From assembly GCF_036250675.1 (NCBI RefSeq), contig NZ_CP109592.1:8432001-8496000 (forward strand): DNA of 64,000 bases, given 5' to 3'. Both the position numbers and the translations under genes were made by a program. The stretch is from Streptomyces sp. NBC_01689. GTDB taxonomy: Bacteria; Actinomycetota; Actinomycetes; Streptomycetales; Streptomycetaceae. This document shows, piece after piece, positions 8,573 to 16,380 of the stretch (the stretch's first letter is position 1; each line of letters opens with the position of its first letter). Below the pieces are notes generated by a model. The model was not told the origin of the DNA. It did no database searches and saw only the letters and a list, made by a program, of their open reading frames with translations.

Positions 8573-8602
8573 CGCCGGACAGCTCGTCCGGCCGCTGAGG
8601 GA

Positions 8603-8637
8603 CGGACGTCGTGACCGCATCCCGGTCACGACGTCCG
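8603..8637. terminator. Bidirectional stem-loop terminator
   Basis: A perfect 15-bp stem (CGGACGTCGTGACCG and its complement) with a 5-nt loop lies between the convergent kinase and LuxR genes, 30 bp past the kinase stop. It should serve both transcripts. Confidence 0.85.
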
Positions 8638-8725
8638 CAGTTCCGGCGGAGATCGGGACGGCGGGACCCAGGACGCGGACCCGTCGGCGTCCTCGCCGGG
8701 CGGTCCCGCCGCTGGCGCGGGCGCG

Positions 8726-10348
8726 TCAGTCCGGCGCCGTACGGACGGCCGGCGAGCCGGCGGAGCCGTCGGCCCGCCCGGGCGGGGAGAGATCGGGGCC
8801 GAGGCAGCGGGCGAGGGCCACCCGGGACCGTACGCCGAGGTGGGTGAAGATGTTGCGCAGGTGGTACTCGACGGTCCGGGTGCTGATCGACAGCTGACGG
8901 GCCACCTCACGATTGGTGGCACCGAGGGCCACCGACCGCGCGATCCGCAGCTGTTGCGGGGTGAGCAGCGTCAGCGGTGCCGCTCCGGACGCGATGGAGG
9001 GCGCGGCGACGGGCGTCTCCCCGGCCGCACCGAGTTCGGCGTCGGCCCGCGCGGTCCACACGTCGGCCCCGCACTGGTCGAACCCCATGACGGCACGGCG
9101 CAGTTGGACGCGCGCCTCGACGGGACGGCGTCGGCGCCGCAGCCACATCCCGTACGCGAGGTGGGTCCGGGCGTGCTCGTAGGGACTGTCGACACTCGCG
9201 TGCCGCGCCAGAGCCGCGCTGAAGAGGGTCTCCCTGCGCTCGTCGCCCGCCACCAGGGCCCGGCAGCGCAGGACGACCGCCGGGGCCTGCGGATCCGCGC
9301 CCAGCGAGGCCCACCGGGCGTAGCGGTCGATGAGGAGTTCCACGTCGGTGCCGGTGCCGGTGCCGAGGTCGTGGCCGGACAGGACCGCGGCCTCGACGTA
9401 GCAGGGGACCGCCATCATCCACAGTCCGAAGTGGCCCTGACGCGGCCCCTCCTGGACGAGCGGGGCCAGCCGCGCGGCGGCGTGCTCCGCATGGCCGTGC
9501 CCCAGGTCCGCGCGGGCCCGGGCCCATTCGGCGAGCGTCCTCGCCTGGCTGAGGCCGTGGGCGTGGGCGATCCGCAGCGCCGACCGCGCGTGCGTCGCGA
9601 CCGTGGCCGGGTCGCCCGCGATGGAGGCGGCCAGGGCGAGGACCGCGGACAGGCCGGCCGTCACATTGCGTTGCGCCCGGCCGGCGGCGGCCTCCAGACC
9701 GGCTTCCGCGTGGACCCGGGCCTGGTGGTATCTCCCCTCCCGCAGCTCGGCGTAGGCGAGATGTTCCAGAACGCGGGGAAGCAGCATCGGTGTCGTCTCG
9801 CTGCGGGCGGTGGCCAGGGCGAGGCCGAGGACCTGCCGCGCGGCCCCGAGGTCGCCCAGCATGAGGGCGATCGTGCCCGCGGACAGGAGCCGCGAGGTCT
9901 CCTGCCGCGCCGTCAGTACGTCCAGCACGGGGCGGAGCAGCGTGGCGGCGCGTTCGAAGTCGCCGCGCAGGACGCCGCGCATGCCGTCACGGTAGCCGCG
10001 CCAGAAGGTCTCGACGGGATCGTGGTCCGCGCGGGATGCCCCGTCGCGGGGAAGGTCTTCGGGGCACAGCGTGTCGAGGGCGGCGAGGCAGCCGTCACGG
10101 TCACCTCCCGACCAGGCCGCCAGAACGGCGTGGACGCCCGCCTCGCGCGAGCGGTCCGCGTCGGTCGTCCGGAGCGAACCGGCGGCGAGCAGCAGGAGGT
10201 TGTGGGCGTCGGAGACGGGACCGTCCCGCGACAGGCGAATCCCGAGCGTCATCTCCTCGTGCGCGAGCGGGAGTTGCTCCGCCCGCGCAGCGGGAGCGTC
10301 CGGTCGGCCGGAGTCCGTACCCGTCGCCTCTTGTCCCACGCGCACCAC
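8726..10348 (-). CDS. LuxR-family (LAL-like) transcriptional regulator
   Basis: This regulator of about 540 residues ends in a clear LuxR/FixJ helix-turn-helix (LTPQQLRIARSVALGATNRE ... STRTVEYHLRNIFTHLGVRS). The long middle part is Ala/Leu/Arg-rich helical repeat sequence resembling the tetratricopeptide-like region of LAL regulators. The N-terminal AAA ATPase of full-size LAL proteins (with Walker motifs) is absent, so this is a short form. The start is uncertain: GTG 10348 and GTG 10339 are both possible, and the frame stays open to 10423. The gene is divergent from the secreted cutinase, which is a possible target (inference from position only). Confidence 0.85.
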   Translation of the reverse strand: MVRVGQEATGTDSGRPDAPAARAEQLPLAHEEMTLGIRLSRDGPVSDAHNLLLLAAGSLRTTDADRSREAGVHAVLAAWSGGDRDGCLAALDTLCPEDLPRDGASRADHDPVETFWRGYRDGMRGVLRGDFERAATLLRPVLDVLTARQETSRLLSAGTIALMLGDLGAARQVLGLALATARSETTPMLLPRVLEHLAYAELREGRYHQARVHAEAGLEAAAGRAQRNVTAGLSAVLALAASIAGDPATVATHARSALRIAHAHGLSQARTLAEWARARADLGHGHAEHAAARLAPLVQEGPRQGHFGLWMMAVPCYVEAAVLSGHDLGTGTGTDVELLIDRYARWASLGADPQAPAVVLRCRALVAGDERRETLFSAALARHASVDSPYEHARTHLAYGMWLRRRRRPVEARVQLRRAVMGFDQCGADVWTARADAELGAAGETPVAAPSIASGAAPLTLLTPQQLRIARSVALGATNREVARQLSISTRTVEYHLRNIFTHLGVRSRVALARCLGPDLSPPGRADGSAGSPAVRTAPD

Positions 10349-10570
10349 CGTTCTCTGTGGTCCTGCTGTGCCGAGAGTAGCGAGCGGCCCACCGGCGGGG
10401 GCGCGGTTGCGCGGCATTGGCAACCGCCCGTCTCCCGGGGGCGCGCCGGTGGCCGACCGGTGATTCCACCGATACGTGCGGGGCGTGACGCTTCCTACGG
10501 TGCAGGTGCGCTCGCCGAACCGGACACCCCCAGGAGCGCTCGTACCACCGCTCGAGAAAGAGGAACCCCC

Positions 10571-11236
10571 ATGTCACGTCATGCGTCACGGCGTCGTCTC
10601 ACCCTCGTGTCCCTCGCGGGCGTCGGCGCTCTCGCCGCGGCCGGCATCTCCCTGCTGCCCTCGATGGCGTCCGCGGCTCCCTGCGCCGACGTCGAGGTCA
10701 TCTTCGCCCGCGGCACCGGGGAGGCCCCGGGGCTCGGCATCACGGGAACCCCGCTCGTGAAGGACATCAAGAGCGCTCTGCCGGGCAGGTCGGTGTCGTC
10801 GTATGCCGTCGACTACGCGGCGAACTTCGCGCAGACGAGTGCGGGTCCCGGTGCCACCGACATGACGGAGCGCGTCAAGTCCACCGCCGCCGACTGCCCG
10901 GACACGTCTCTGGTGCTGGGCGGCTACTCCCAGGGCGGCAGTGTCACCGACATCGCCCTGGGCATCCCCACCCGGCTCGGCACCGGCCGTGCGGTCCCCG
11001 CCGGACTCGCCGATCGGATCAAGGCGGTCGTGGTCTTCGGCAACCCCCTGCGGTTGTCGGGCCGCACCATCGCCTCGGAGAGCGAGCTGTTCGGCATCAA
11101 GGCGAAGGAGTTCTGCAACACCGGCGACCCGGTCTGCGGCAACGGCCGCAACAGCGCCGCGCATCTGACGTACCACCTCAACGGCAGTGTGGAGCAGGGC
11201 GGCCGGTTCGCCGCCGACCGGATCGGGCGCGGCTGA
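10571..11236 (+). CDS. Secreted cutinase-family esterase
   Basis: This 221-residue secreted serine esterase should cleave cutin-type polyesters or other esters outside the cell. A Sec/Tat-like signal peptide of about 35 residues (MSRHASRRRLTLVSLAGVGA then a hydrophobic core) ends at ASA-AP. The mature protein starts with the family stretch CADVEVIFARGTGE. The catalytic triad is visible as GGYSQGG (Ser), CNTGDPVC (Asp between disulphide cysteines) and AHLTYH (His). Length is normal for actinomycete cutinases. The ATG at 10571 follows GAAAGAGGAA. Transcription likely starts in the 220-bp gap to the divergent LuxR gene. Confidence 0.95.
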   Translation: MSRHASRRRLTLVSLAGVGALAAAGISLLPSMASAAPCADVEVIFARGTGEAPGLGITGTPLVKDIKSALPGRSVSSYAVDYAANFAQTSAGPGATDMTERVKSTAADCPDTSLVLGGYSQGGSVTDIALGIPTRLGTGRAVPAGLADRIKAVVVFGNPLRLSGRTIASESELFGIKAKEFCNTGDPVCGNGRNSAAHLTYHLNGSVEQGGRFAADRIGRG

Positions 11237-11244
11237 GCTCCTGT

Positions 11245-11290
11245 TCGGCCGCCCACACCCTCCGCGACAGCACGGCAGCACGGCGGCCGA
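11245..11290 (+). terminator. Possible stem-loop terminator after the cutinase gene
   Basis: TCGGCCGCC and GGCGGCCGA form a 9-bp stem with a long loop of about 28 nt, starting 8 bp past the stop. The large loop makes this weaker than the other hairpins here. Confidence 0.45.
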
Positions 11291-11469
11291 GGGGCCGGGC
11301 GGGAAGGGTCCAGGGCGCGCCGAGGGGCCGGGGGACGGAAGGGCTGATCCTCCGCGCCGATCGCGCGCGTCCTGATCCTCGTACGACCTGGCTCCGCGCA
11401 CCGATGAGTTCCGCGGTCCGGGCCGGTCCATCTCCCGCAGACCATCGCACCCCGGACTGGAGAACCACC

Positions 11470-11922
11470 ATGACCACTTCCGCACACGCCGGTCGCCTGC
11501 TGTTCGTCAACCTGCCCGTGGCGGACGTCGAGCGCAGCAAGGCGTTCTTCGCCCGGCTCGGGTTCGGCTTCGATCCGATGTTCACCGACGGGACCGCCGC
11601 GTGCATGCGGGTCGGCGAGCAGGCCTCCGTCATGCTCCTCGGCCACAAGACGTTCGCACAGTTCTCGAAGCTGCCGATGGCCGATCCGACCACGCACGCA
11701 CTGGCGCTCTACTGTTTCGGAGTGTCGTCCCGCGACGAGGTGGACACGGTCGCCGAGACCGCGCTCGCGGCCGGCGGAGTGGAGGCGGACGGTCCCGAGG
11801 ACCACGGCTTCATGTACGCACGCAGCTTCTTCGACCTCGACGGTCACGGCTGGCAGGTCATGTGGATGGACCCGTCGAGCACCTCGGACGGTTCGGCTTC
11901 CACCACGCCCACCAGTGCGTAG
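11470..11922 (+). CDS. VOC-family (glyoxalase/bleomycin-resistance fold) protein
   Basis: This single-domain vicinal-oxygen-chelate protein has 150 residues. Paired beta-alpha-beta-beta-beta modules are visible: LLFVNLPVADVERSKAFFAR at the N-terminus and FFDLDGHGWQVMWMD near the C-terminus, where His and Glu-equivalent positions usually bind metal. The sequence is closest in style to the uncharacterised lactoylglutathione-lyase-like proteins of actinomycetes, and no substrate can be assigned. The ATG at 11470 is preceded by a GGAG box. A Ser/Thr-rich tail follows the domain. It is probably a single-gene transcript, though a second VOC gene follows at 12106. Confidence 0.88.
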   Translation: MTTSAHAGRLLFVNLPVADVERSKAFFARLGFGFDPMFTDGTAACMRVGEQASVMLLGHKTFAQFSKLPMADPTTHALALYCFGVSSRDEVDTVAETALAAGGVEADGPEDHGFMYARSFFDLDGHGWQVMWMDPSSTSDGSASTTPTSA

Positions 11923-12105
11923 TGCGTGACGCCGCCCGGACCGGTGGCGGTGACCGGCCCGGGCAGGACCCGGCGGAGGTCGGAGCGGCCCTGTCGAGCG
12001 GTGCCGCCGCACCGTCGGTCGTCCCGCCCCCCCGTCTAGGACGGGATCGGACCTATTTCCTCCCTACTCTCGCCGTCGGTACGCAACGACAGTGAAGGGG
12101 ACGCC

Positions 12106-12639
12106 ATGCCGAAGCCGGACAACGCCGCGCCCGAGGGTTACACCACGGTCGCACCCTGGGTCGTGACCGACGACACGGGTGCCTTCCTCGACTTCGTCGC
12201 GGAGGCCTTCGACGGACAGGAGCTCGCGCGGGTGGTGACCGAGGACGGCCTGATCGGGCACGCCGAGATCCGCGTCGGCGACACCGTCGTGCTGGCTTTC
12301 GACCGGCGCGCGGACTGGCCCAGGACGCCGAGTCTGCTCCGTGTGTTCGTCACCGATCCGGACCGGGCGTTCGCGCGGGCCGTCGCGGCCGGCGGGCGGG
12401 TCGTCACCGCGCTGACGGACGACGCCTTCGGGCAGCGCGGCGGGCGTGTCAAGGACCCCTTCGGCACCATCTGGTGGGTGGTCGGGCGCGTCGAGGACGT
12501 CGCCGAGGACGAGATGTGGGAGCGCCTGCGGGAACCCGTCCACGCCGAGGCCATGCGGGTGGCGCAGGAGACGCTCGACGCGGAGCTGAGCGGCCGGCGC
12601 CACGGCCGCGGCAGCGCGCCCGTCAGGACCACCGGCTGA
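12106..12639 (+). CDS. PhnB/YdhR-like VOC-family protein
   Basis: This 177-residue protein belongs to the PhnB-like branch of the VOC superfamily. The first half has YTTVAPWVVTDDTGAFLDFV, and the second has GGRVKDPFGTIWWVVGRVED, the typical DPFGxxWwvg strand. The helical tail DEMWERLREPVHAEAMR is also usual for this branch, whose members are often annotated as glyoxalase or bleomycin-resistance proteins without known substrate. The ATG at 12106 follows GAAGGGGAC. A strong terminator-like hairpin lies about 100 bp downstream. Confidence 0.88.
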   Translation: MPKPDNAAPEGYTTVAPWVVTDDTGAFLDFVAEAFDGQELARVVTEDGLIGHAEIRVGDTVVLAFDRRADWPRTPSLLRVFVTDPDRAFARAVAAGGRVVTALTDDAFGQRGGRVKDPFGTIWWVVGRVEDVAEDEMWERLREPVHAEAMRVAQETLDAELSGRRHGRGSAPVRTTG

Positions 12640-12736
12640 TCCGTGCCGGTCCGGGCTTTCGTGCCTCGGACCGGGTCCGCAGCGGCGCCACCCGCGTCAC
12701 GCGCCCCGCCCTCCGCGCGTCGTCCGTCCCTCGGGC

Positions 12737-12775
12737 GGTCCCCGTCCGGCTCTGCCGGAAGGACGGACGGGGACC
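12737..12775 (+). terminator. Stem-loop terminator
   Basis: GGTCCCCGTCC and GGACGGGGACC form an 11-bp perfect outer stem, with an additional small inner hairpin (CCGG...CCGG) in the loop. It lies about 100 bp after the PhnB-like gene and before the small minus-strand gene. Confidence 0.7.
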
Positions 12776-12823
12776 GGGACGTGGCCCGGCTATCGGGTCA
12801 CGGAATGAGGGACACGAAGGTGA

Positions 12824-12913
12824 TCAATGGCTGCGCAGGGCACTGGTGGTGAAGAACCCGGTCGCTGCGGCGGTGATGAGAGCGCAGACGGCGTAGAGCG
12901 CGGTACGACGCAT
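12824..12913 (-). CDS. Putative 29-residue hydrophobic peptide
   Basis: A short minus-strand frame encodes 29 residues: MRRT, a hydrophobic stretch of about 20 residues (ALYAVCALITAAATGFF), then TTSALRSH. It looks like a single-pass membrane microprotein or a bare signal-like peptide. Support comes from a near-ideal GGAGG ribosome-binding site 8 bp before the ATG and a clean stop. There is no recognised family and no conserved neighbour, and conservation cannot be tested here. Confidence 0.5.
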   Translation of the reverse strand: MRRTALYAVCALITAAATGFFTTSALRSH

Positions 12914-13090
12914 GGGAACGTCCTCCAGGGTGAGTGTCGTCGGGTGCCGTGCTCAACGCTCGTTCGCGGCGTAGGGCTCGCGATGATCCGCATCATCACC
13001 TGCTTGGACGCGAGACAGGGGTGGTGGGGGCGGTCGACGCCGATGCCACGGATCCGAACCCGGAAGGTGAGGCACGGGGGCGGGGCACGT

Positions 13091-13198
13091 CCGGCCGGGC
13101 GCGACCATCGTGCCGATGGCCCGGTCCACGGCGGCGTGCGAGGTCACGGCCTGCTTCACCTGCCGCCCTTCCTCCTCCGGCGCGAGGACGCGATCGTC
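13091..13198 (-). pseudogene. Remnant of an ANTAR-domain protein
   Basis: A minus-strand stretch reads LAPEEEGRQVKQAVTSHAAV followed by DRAIGTMVA. It resembles the start of an ANTAR RNA-binding domain (the usual pattern is QLxxALxSHxVVDQAIGVLMA). The frame then runs into Pro/Arg-rich sequence with none of the later ANTAR helices. No upstream GAF or receiver domain is present. It is best read as a fragment of a lost antiterminator-type regulator. Confidence 0.4.
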
Positions 13199-13257
13199 GG
13201 ATGTTAGAGCGGGGCTACCGCGGGTAGCCGCCGAGTAGACACCCGGAGGTGATCTGC

Positions 13258-13680
13258 ATGCTCGTCCTCGGACTTCTCCTGATCGCCGGTACGGCCGCGT
13301 TCACAGGGCTGGCGATCTCCGACAACCTCGGCGGCGGTCCCGACTACACGGTGTCGGTGCTCGGGCACGACATCGCCACCATGAGCGCGTTGATGATCTT
13401 CTGCGCGGGACTCGCCCTCGCCCTGCTCTTCTCGCTCGGCCTGTGGATGACCGCCGGGAGTGCCCTGCACCGTCGTCACCGTGCCGTGCGGATGCGCGAC
13501 GAGCGTGGCGTCAGGGCCGGCCGGATGTCGGAGCGGGACGCCGCGCGGCCCCAGGGCCCCACGGACACCTCCGCGGGTCAGGCGGGAGCGGCGGAGTCCG
13601 CATCGCGGGCGTCCGCGCCCGAAGCGACGTCCGCACCGCGTCGTCACCGCGGCAGGCGTATCCACCTCTTCGGCCACTGA
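13258..13680 (+). CDS. Small two-helix membrane protein
   Basis: This 140-residue protein has two membrane helices, at about 1-22 (LVLGLLLIAGTAAFTGLAI) and 44-68 (MSALMIFCAGLALALLFSLG). A cytoplasmic basic tail follows, rich in Arg, Ala and Ser and ending RRHRGRRIHLFGH. The ATG at 13258 follows GGAGGTGAT at ideal spacing, so I prefer it over the in-frame GTG at 13249. Similar small proteins are common in Streptomyces and have no assigned function. A duplicated copy of the last bases of the gene lies just downstream. Confidence 0.8.
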   Translation: MLVLGLLLIAGTAAFTGLAISDNLGGGPDYTVSVLGHDIATMSALMIFCAGLALALLFSLGLWMTAGSALHRRHRAVRMRDERGVRAGRMSERDAARPQGPTDTSAGQAGAAESASRASAPEATSAPRRHRGRRIHLFGH

Positions 13681-13740
13681 GACCGGGCAGCAGCCGAGGC
13701 GCGCTCTTCGGCCCCTGAGACCGGGCAGCAGCCACCGAGG
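13666..13740. repeat. Tandem duplication of a gene 3' end
   Basis: About 34 bp starting CTCTTCGGCCACTGAGACCG, spanning the stop codon of the small membrane protein gene, recur at 13704 with one substitution and a 3-bp insertion. The duplicated stop codon is therefore out of use in the second copy. Confidence 0.8.
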
Positions 13741-13987
13741 CGGGCGAGGGACCAGGGTTCCCGCCGTCTCCCGGCGGCAGGGGCCCGGCGACGGTGATCT
13801 CGGCCCGCGCCCGCCGGACGGGCGGACGGCCCGGCGATCCGTACAACTGTCACCCCGGAGCCGGCCGCGGAGCCGCGGGAGCCGCAGGTGAGGGACGGCG
13901 GACCGGATCAGCCGGGCGCGGGCCGAGACGGTCTTCGCCTCTTTCCCCGGACCTCACCGTTCCCGCCCCCGCCGACCGTGGCAGAGT
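13741..13987. other. Spacer upstream of threonine aldolase
   Basis: GC-rich sequence with no recognisable gene. The promoter of the aldolase is expected in the last 80 bp, but no clear -10/-35 pair can be named. Confidence 0.4.
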
Positions 13988-15133
13988 ATGCGTGTGCCGA
14001 CCACCGATAGCGCCCGCGCCGCCGCCTCCGTCGACGTCTCTCCCGCCGAGCACGGGGCGGCCGCCGCCCACGACGAGCCCGGTCACCTCATCGATCTGCG
14101 CAGCGACACCGTCACCCGGCCCACCGAGGCCATGCGCCGGGCGATGGCCGAGGCCGAGGTGGGGGACGACGTCTTCGGCGACGACCCCACCGTCAACGCG
14201 CTCCAGGAGCGGATCGCCGGGATTCTCGGATTCGAGTCCGCGCTGTTCGTCTCCTCGGGGACCCAGAGCAACCTCTGCGCCCTGCTGACCCACTGCGGTC
14301 GCGGGGACGAGTACATCGCCGGTCAGATGGCCCACACGTACCGGTGGGAAGGCGGTGGCGCGGCCGTCCTCGGTGGCATTCAGCCCCAGCCGCTGCCGCA
14401 CCGGGCGGACGGAACGCTCGACCCGCGGGACATCGCGGCGGCCGTGAAGCCGGACGACCCGCACTTCGCCCGGACCCGGTTGCTCTGCCTGGAGAACACC
14501 ATCGGCGGCCGGGCAGTCTCCATGGACTACCTCAAGACGGCCACGCGGATCGCCCGGGACCGCGGACTGGCCACGCACCTCGACGGGGCGCGGCTGTTCA
14601 ACGCCGCCGTGGCCGGCGGCGACGACCCGTACGAGCAGGCACGACGGATCGCCGGTCACTTCGACAGCGTCTCGGTCTGCTTCAGCAAGGGACTGGGCGC
14701 GCCGGTCGGCTCGGCACTCGTGGGGTCCCGGGAGTTCGTGGCGGGCGCGCGACGCTGGCGCAAGGTCCTCGGCGGCGGGATGCGTCAGGCGGGCGTCCTG
14801 GCGGCCGGTGCCCTCCACGCGCTCGACCACCACGTGACCCGGCTCGCGGACGACCACGCGCACGCCGCGCTCTTCGCCGAGGGGCTGAAGGGGCTGGAGG
14901 GTCTGACCGTCGACCCGAGCGGCACCAACATGGTCTTCGCGAAGCCCGCTCCCGGTCTCGACGCCGACGAGATGGGCGCCCGGCTGGGGCGTCGTGGCCT
15001 GCTGTGCGCGGCCTACCCGGGCCAACTGCGCTTCGTGTTCCACCTGGACGTGACGCGCCCCGACGTGGAACGCGTGGTACGGATCGTCCGCGAGACCGTG
15101 ACGGAAACGATGGGCGGACCGTCCGCGAGCTGA
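13988..15133 (+). CDS. ltaE: Low-specificity threonine aldolase
   Basis: This PLP-dependent fold-type I enzyme of 381 residues should cleave L-threonine or allo-threonine to glycine and acetaldehyde. It has the family opening LIDLRSDTVTRPTEAMRRAM, the GDDVFGDDPTVNALQ motif, the cofactor-stacking region SGTQSNLCALL, the aspartate in HLDGARLFNA and the PLP lysine in CFSKGLGAPVGS. The N-terminal 33 residues before LIDLR are an Ala-rich extension. The ATG at 13988 is followed by an in-frame GTG two codons later, so the exact start is open. The gene is monocistronic and ends in a hairpin. Confidence 0.94.
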   Translation: MRVPTTDSARAAASVDVSPAEHGAAAAHDEPGHLIDLRSDTVTRPTEAMRRAMAEAEVGDDVFGDDPTVNALQERIAGILGFESALFVSSGTQSNLCALLTHCGRGDEYIAGQMAHTYRWEGGGAAVLGGIQPQPLPHRADGTLDPRDIAAAVKPDDPHFARTRLLCLENTIGGRAVSMDYLKTATRIARDRGLATHLDGARLFNAAVAGGDDPYEQARRIAGHFDSVSVCFSKGLGAPVGSALVGSREFVAGARRWRKVLGGGMRQAGVLAAGALHALDHHVTRLADDHAHAALFAEGLKGLEGLTVDPSGTNMVFAKPAPGLDADEMGARLGRRGLLCAAYPGQLRFVFHLDVTRPDVERVVRIVRETVTETMGGPSAS

Positions 15134-15139
15134 TGGCCC

Positions 15140-15181
15140 GGCCGTGAGCGGGTGGCCGCCTCGCTGCCCCGGCTCACGGCC
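15140..15181 (+). terminator. Stem-loop terminator after ltaE
   Basis: GGCCGTGAGC and GCTCACGGCC form a 10-bp perfect stem around a 22-nt loop, starting 6 bp past the ltaE stop. Confidence 0.7.
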
Positions 15182-15394
15182 CCACATCCGGGCCGACCGA
15201 GCCTGACCTCCTGCTGATCCGGGCCGGAGCGCGAGCTGTCGGCCTGGCGAACTTCGTCGAAGTCCTCGACGCCGAAGGCCGCACGCACCGCGTCTCCACC
15301 GTGGGCGAACCCTCCGCGCGTCCCTTGCGCCGGGCCAGGGGCCGACTCCACGAGGAGTCGACCCCTGGGCCTCCGGAAGCCGTGGGACCCGTCG
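15182..15394 (+). other. Short open stretch, possible gene fragment
   Basis: A plus-strand frame reads PDLLLIRAGARAVGLANFVE then VLDAEGRTHRVSTVGEPSAR without a convincing start. It has protein-like composition but matches no family I recognise, and it stops being protein-like near 15370. It may be a leftover of a deleted gene. Confidence 0.25.
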
Positions 15395-16336
15395 CTACGT
15401 CAACGCGCGCAGCCCCGTGCCCAGTTCGCCCCGGACACGGGCCGCGGCGCCGACCGGCACCGCGTCGGAGGCCAGGGCGGCCCTGACCAGGCGGACGGGG
15501 TGACCGCTGATCGGGGGTTCGGCGGCGAGCGCGGAGAGGACGAGGGGTTCCAGCAGGGGCCAGGCGCGACTGACGCCACCGCCGACGACCACCGTCGTGA
15601 TGTCGGCGACGCCCGCCGTGATCACGATCGCGCGGGCGATGCCCGCCCCCGCGGCGCGGTACACCGCGAGCGCGTCGTCGTCTCCGGCGGCGGCGGCCTC
15701 GGCGACCTCGCGTGCGCTGCGGCGCAGGCCGGTGCGGTCGGCGTACCGAGCGCCGATGGAGCGGCCGGAGGCCAGCGTCTCCAGGTGGCCACGGCCGCCG
15801 CAGGAGCAGGGCAGGTCCCCGAAGCCGGGGATGTGCCCGATCTCGCCGGCCGCGCCGTGCGGACCCGCGTACAGGACGCCGTTGGTCCACAGGGCGCCGC
15901 CGACACCGGTCCCGAGGGTCATGCCGAGGACGTCGGCCTCGCCGCGCACCGCTCCGCCGTGGACCTCCCCGTAGAGGAAGGCGTTGACGTCGTTGTCCAG
16001 GTAGGCGGGGACGCCGAGGGCGTCCTCGACGGCGGCGGTGACGGCGAAGCCGGCCCAGCCGCTGAAGGAGTCGCTGGCGACCAGGATGCGGCCGTTCGCG
16101 GAGTCCACCACCCCGGCGGCACCGATTCCGGCGCCCACCAGCCGGCCCGGGGTACGGGCCAGCAGCGGGGCGAGCGCGTCGAGCGCGGCGCCGACCATGG
16201 CCGGGCCGCCCTCGCGTGCCGGGGTGGCGGTCTCGGCGCGGTCGAGGACCTTCAGGTCGTCGGAGCAGACCACCACCTGGGTGGTGGTGCCGCCGATGTC
16301 GATGCCGGCGAACAGCGGCCGGAGAGAGAGGGGCAT
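15395..16336 (-). CDS. ROK-family sugar kinase
   Basis: This 313-residue ASKHA kinase should phosphorylate a hexose or amino sugar with ATP in the cytoplasm. It has the phosphate-binding loop AGIDIGGTTTQVVVC, the second phosphate motif MTLGTGVGGALW, the ExGH motif as AGEIGHIP (sugar-contacting Glu and His) and the zinc ligands CSCGGRGHLETL. The catalytic Asp sits in YLDNDVNAFLYGE. I chose ATG 16336, which gives the usual N-terminus; a GTG at 16384 overlaps the upstream ATPase stop (GTGA) and could couple translation. As the last gene of the ABC-importer operon, it probably activates the imported or released sugar. Confidence 0.92.
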   Translation of the reverse strand: MPLSLRPLFAGIDIGGTTTQVVVCSDDLKVLDRAETATPAREGGPAMVGAALDALAPLLARTPGRLVGAGIGAAGVVDSANGRILVASDSFSGWAGFAVTAAVEDALGVPAYLDNDVNAFLYGEVHGGAVRGEADVLGMTLGTGVGGALWTNGVLYAGPHGAAGEIGHIPGFGDLPCSCGGRGHLETLASGRSIGARYADRTGLRRSAREVAEAAAAGDDDALAVYRAAGAGIARAIVITAGVADITTVVVGGGVSRAWPLLEPLVLSALAAEPPISGHPVRLVRAALASDAVPVGAAARVRGELGTGLRALT

Positions 16337-16380
16337 GGCCGGATCCTGCGGGGTGTGGGGGGAGAGAAGGGGGCCGCCGG

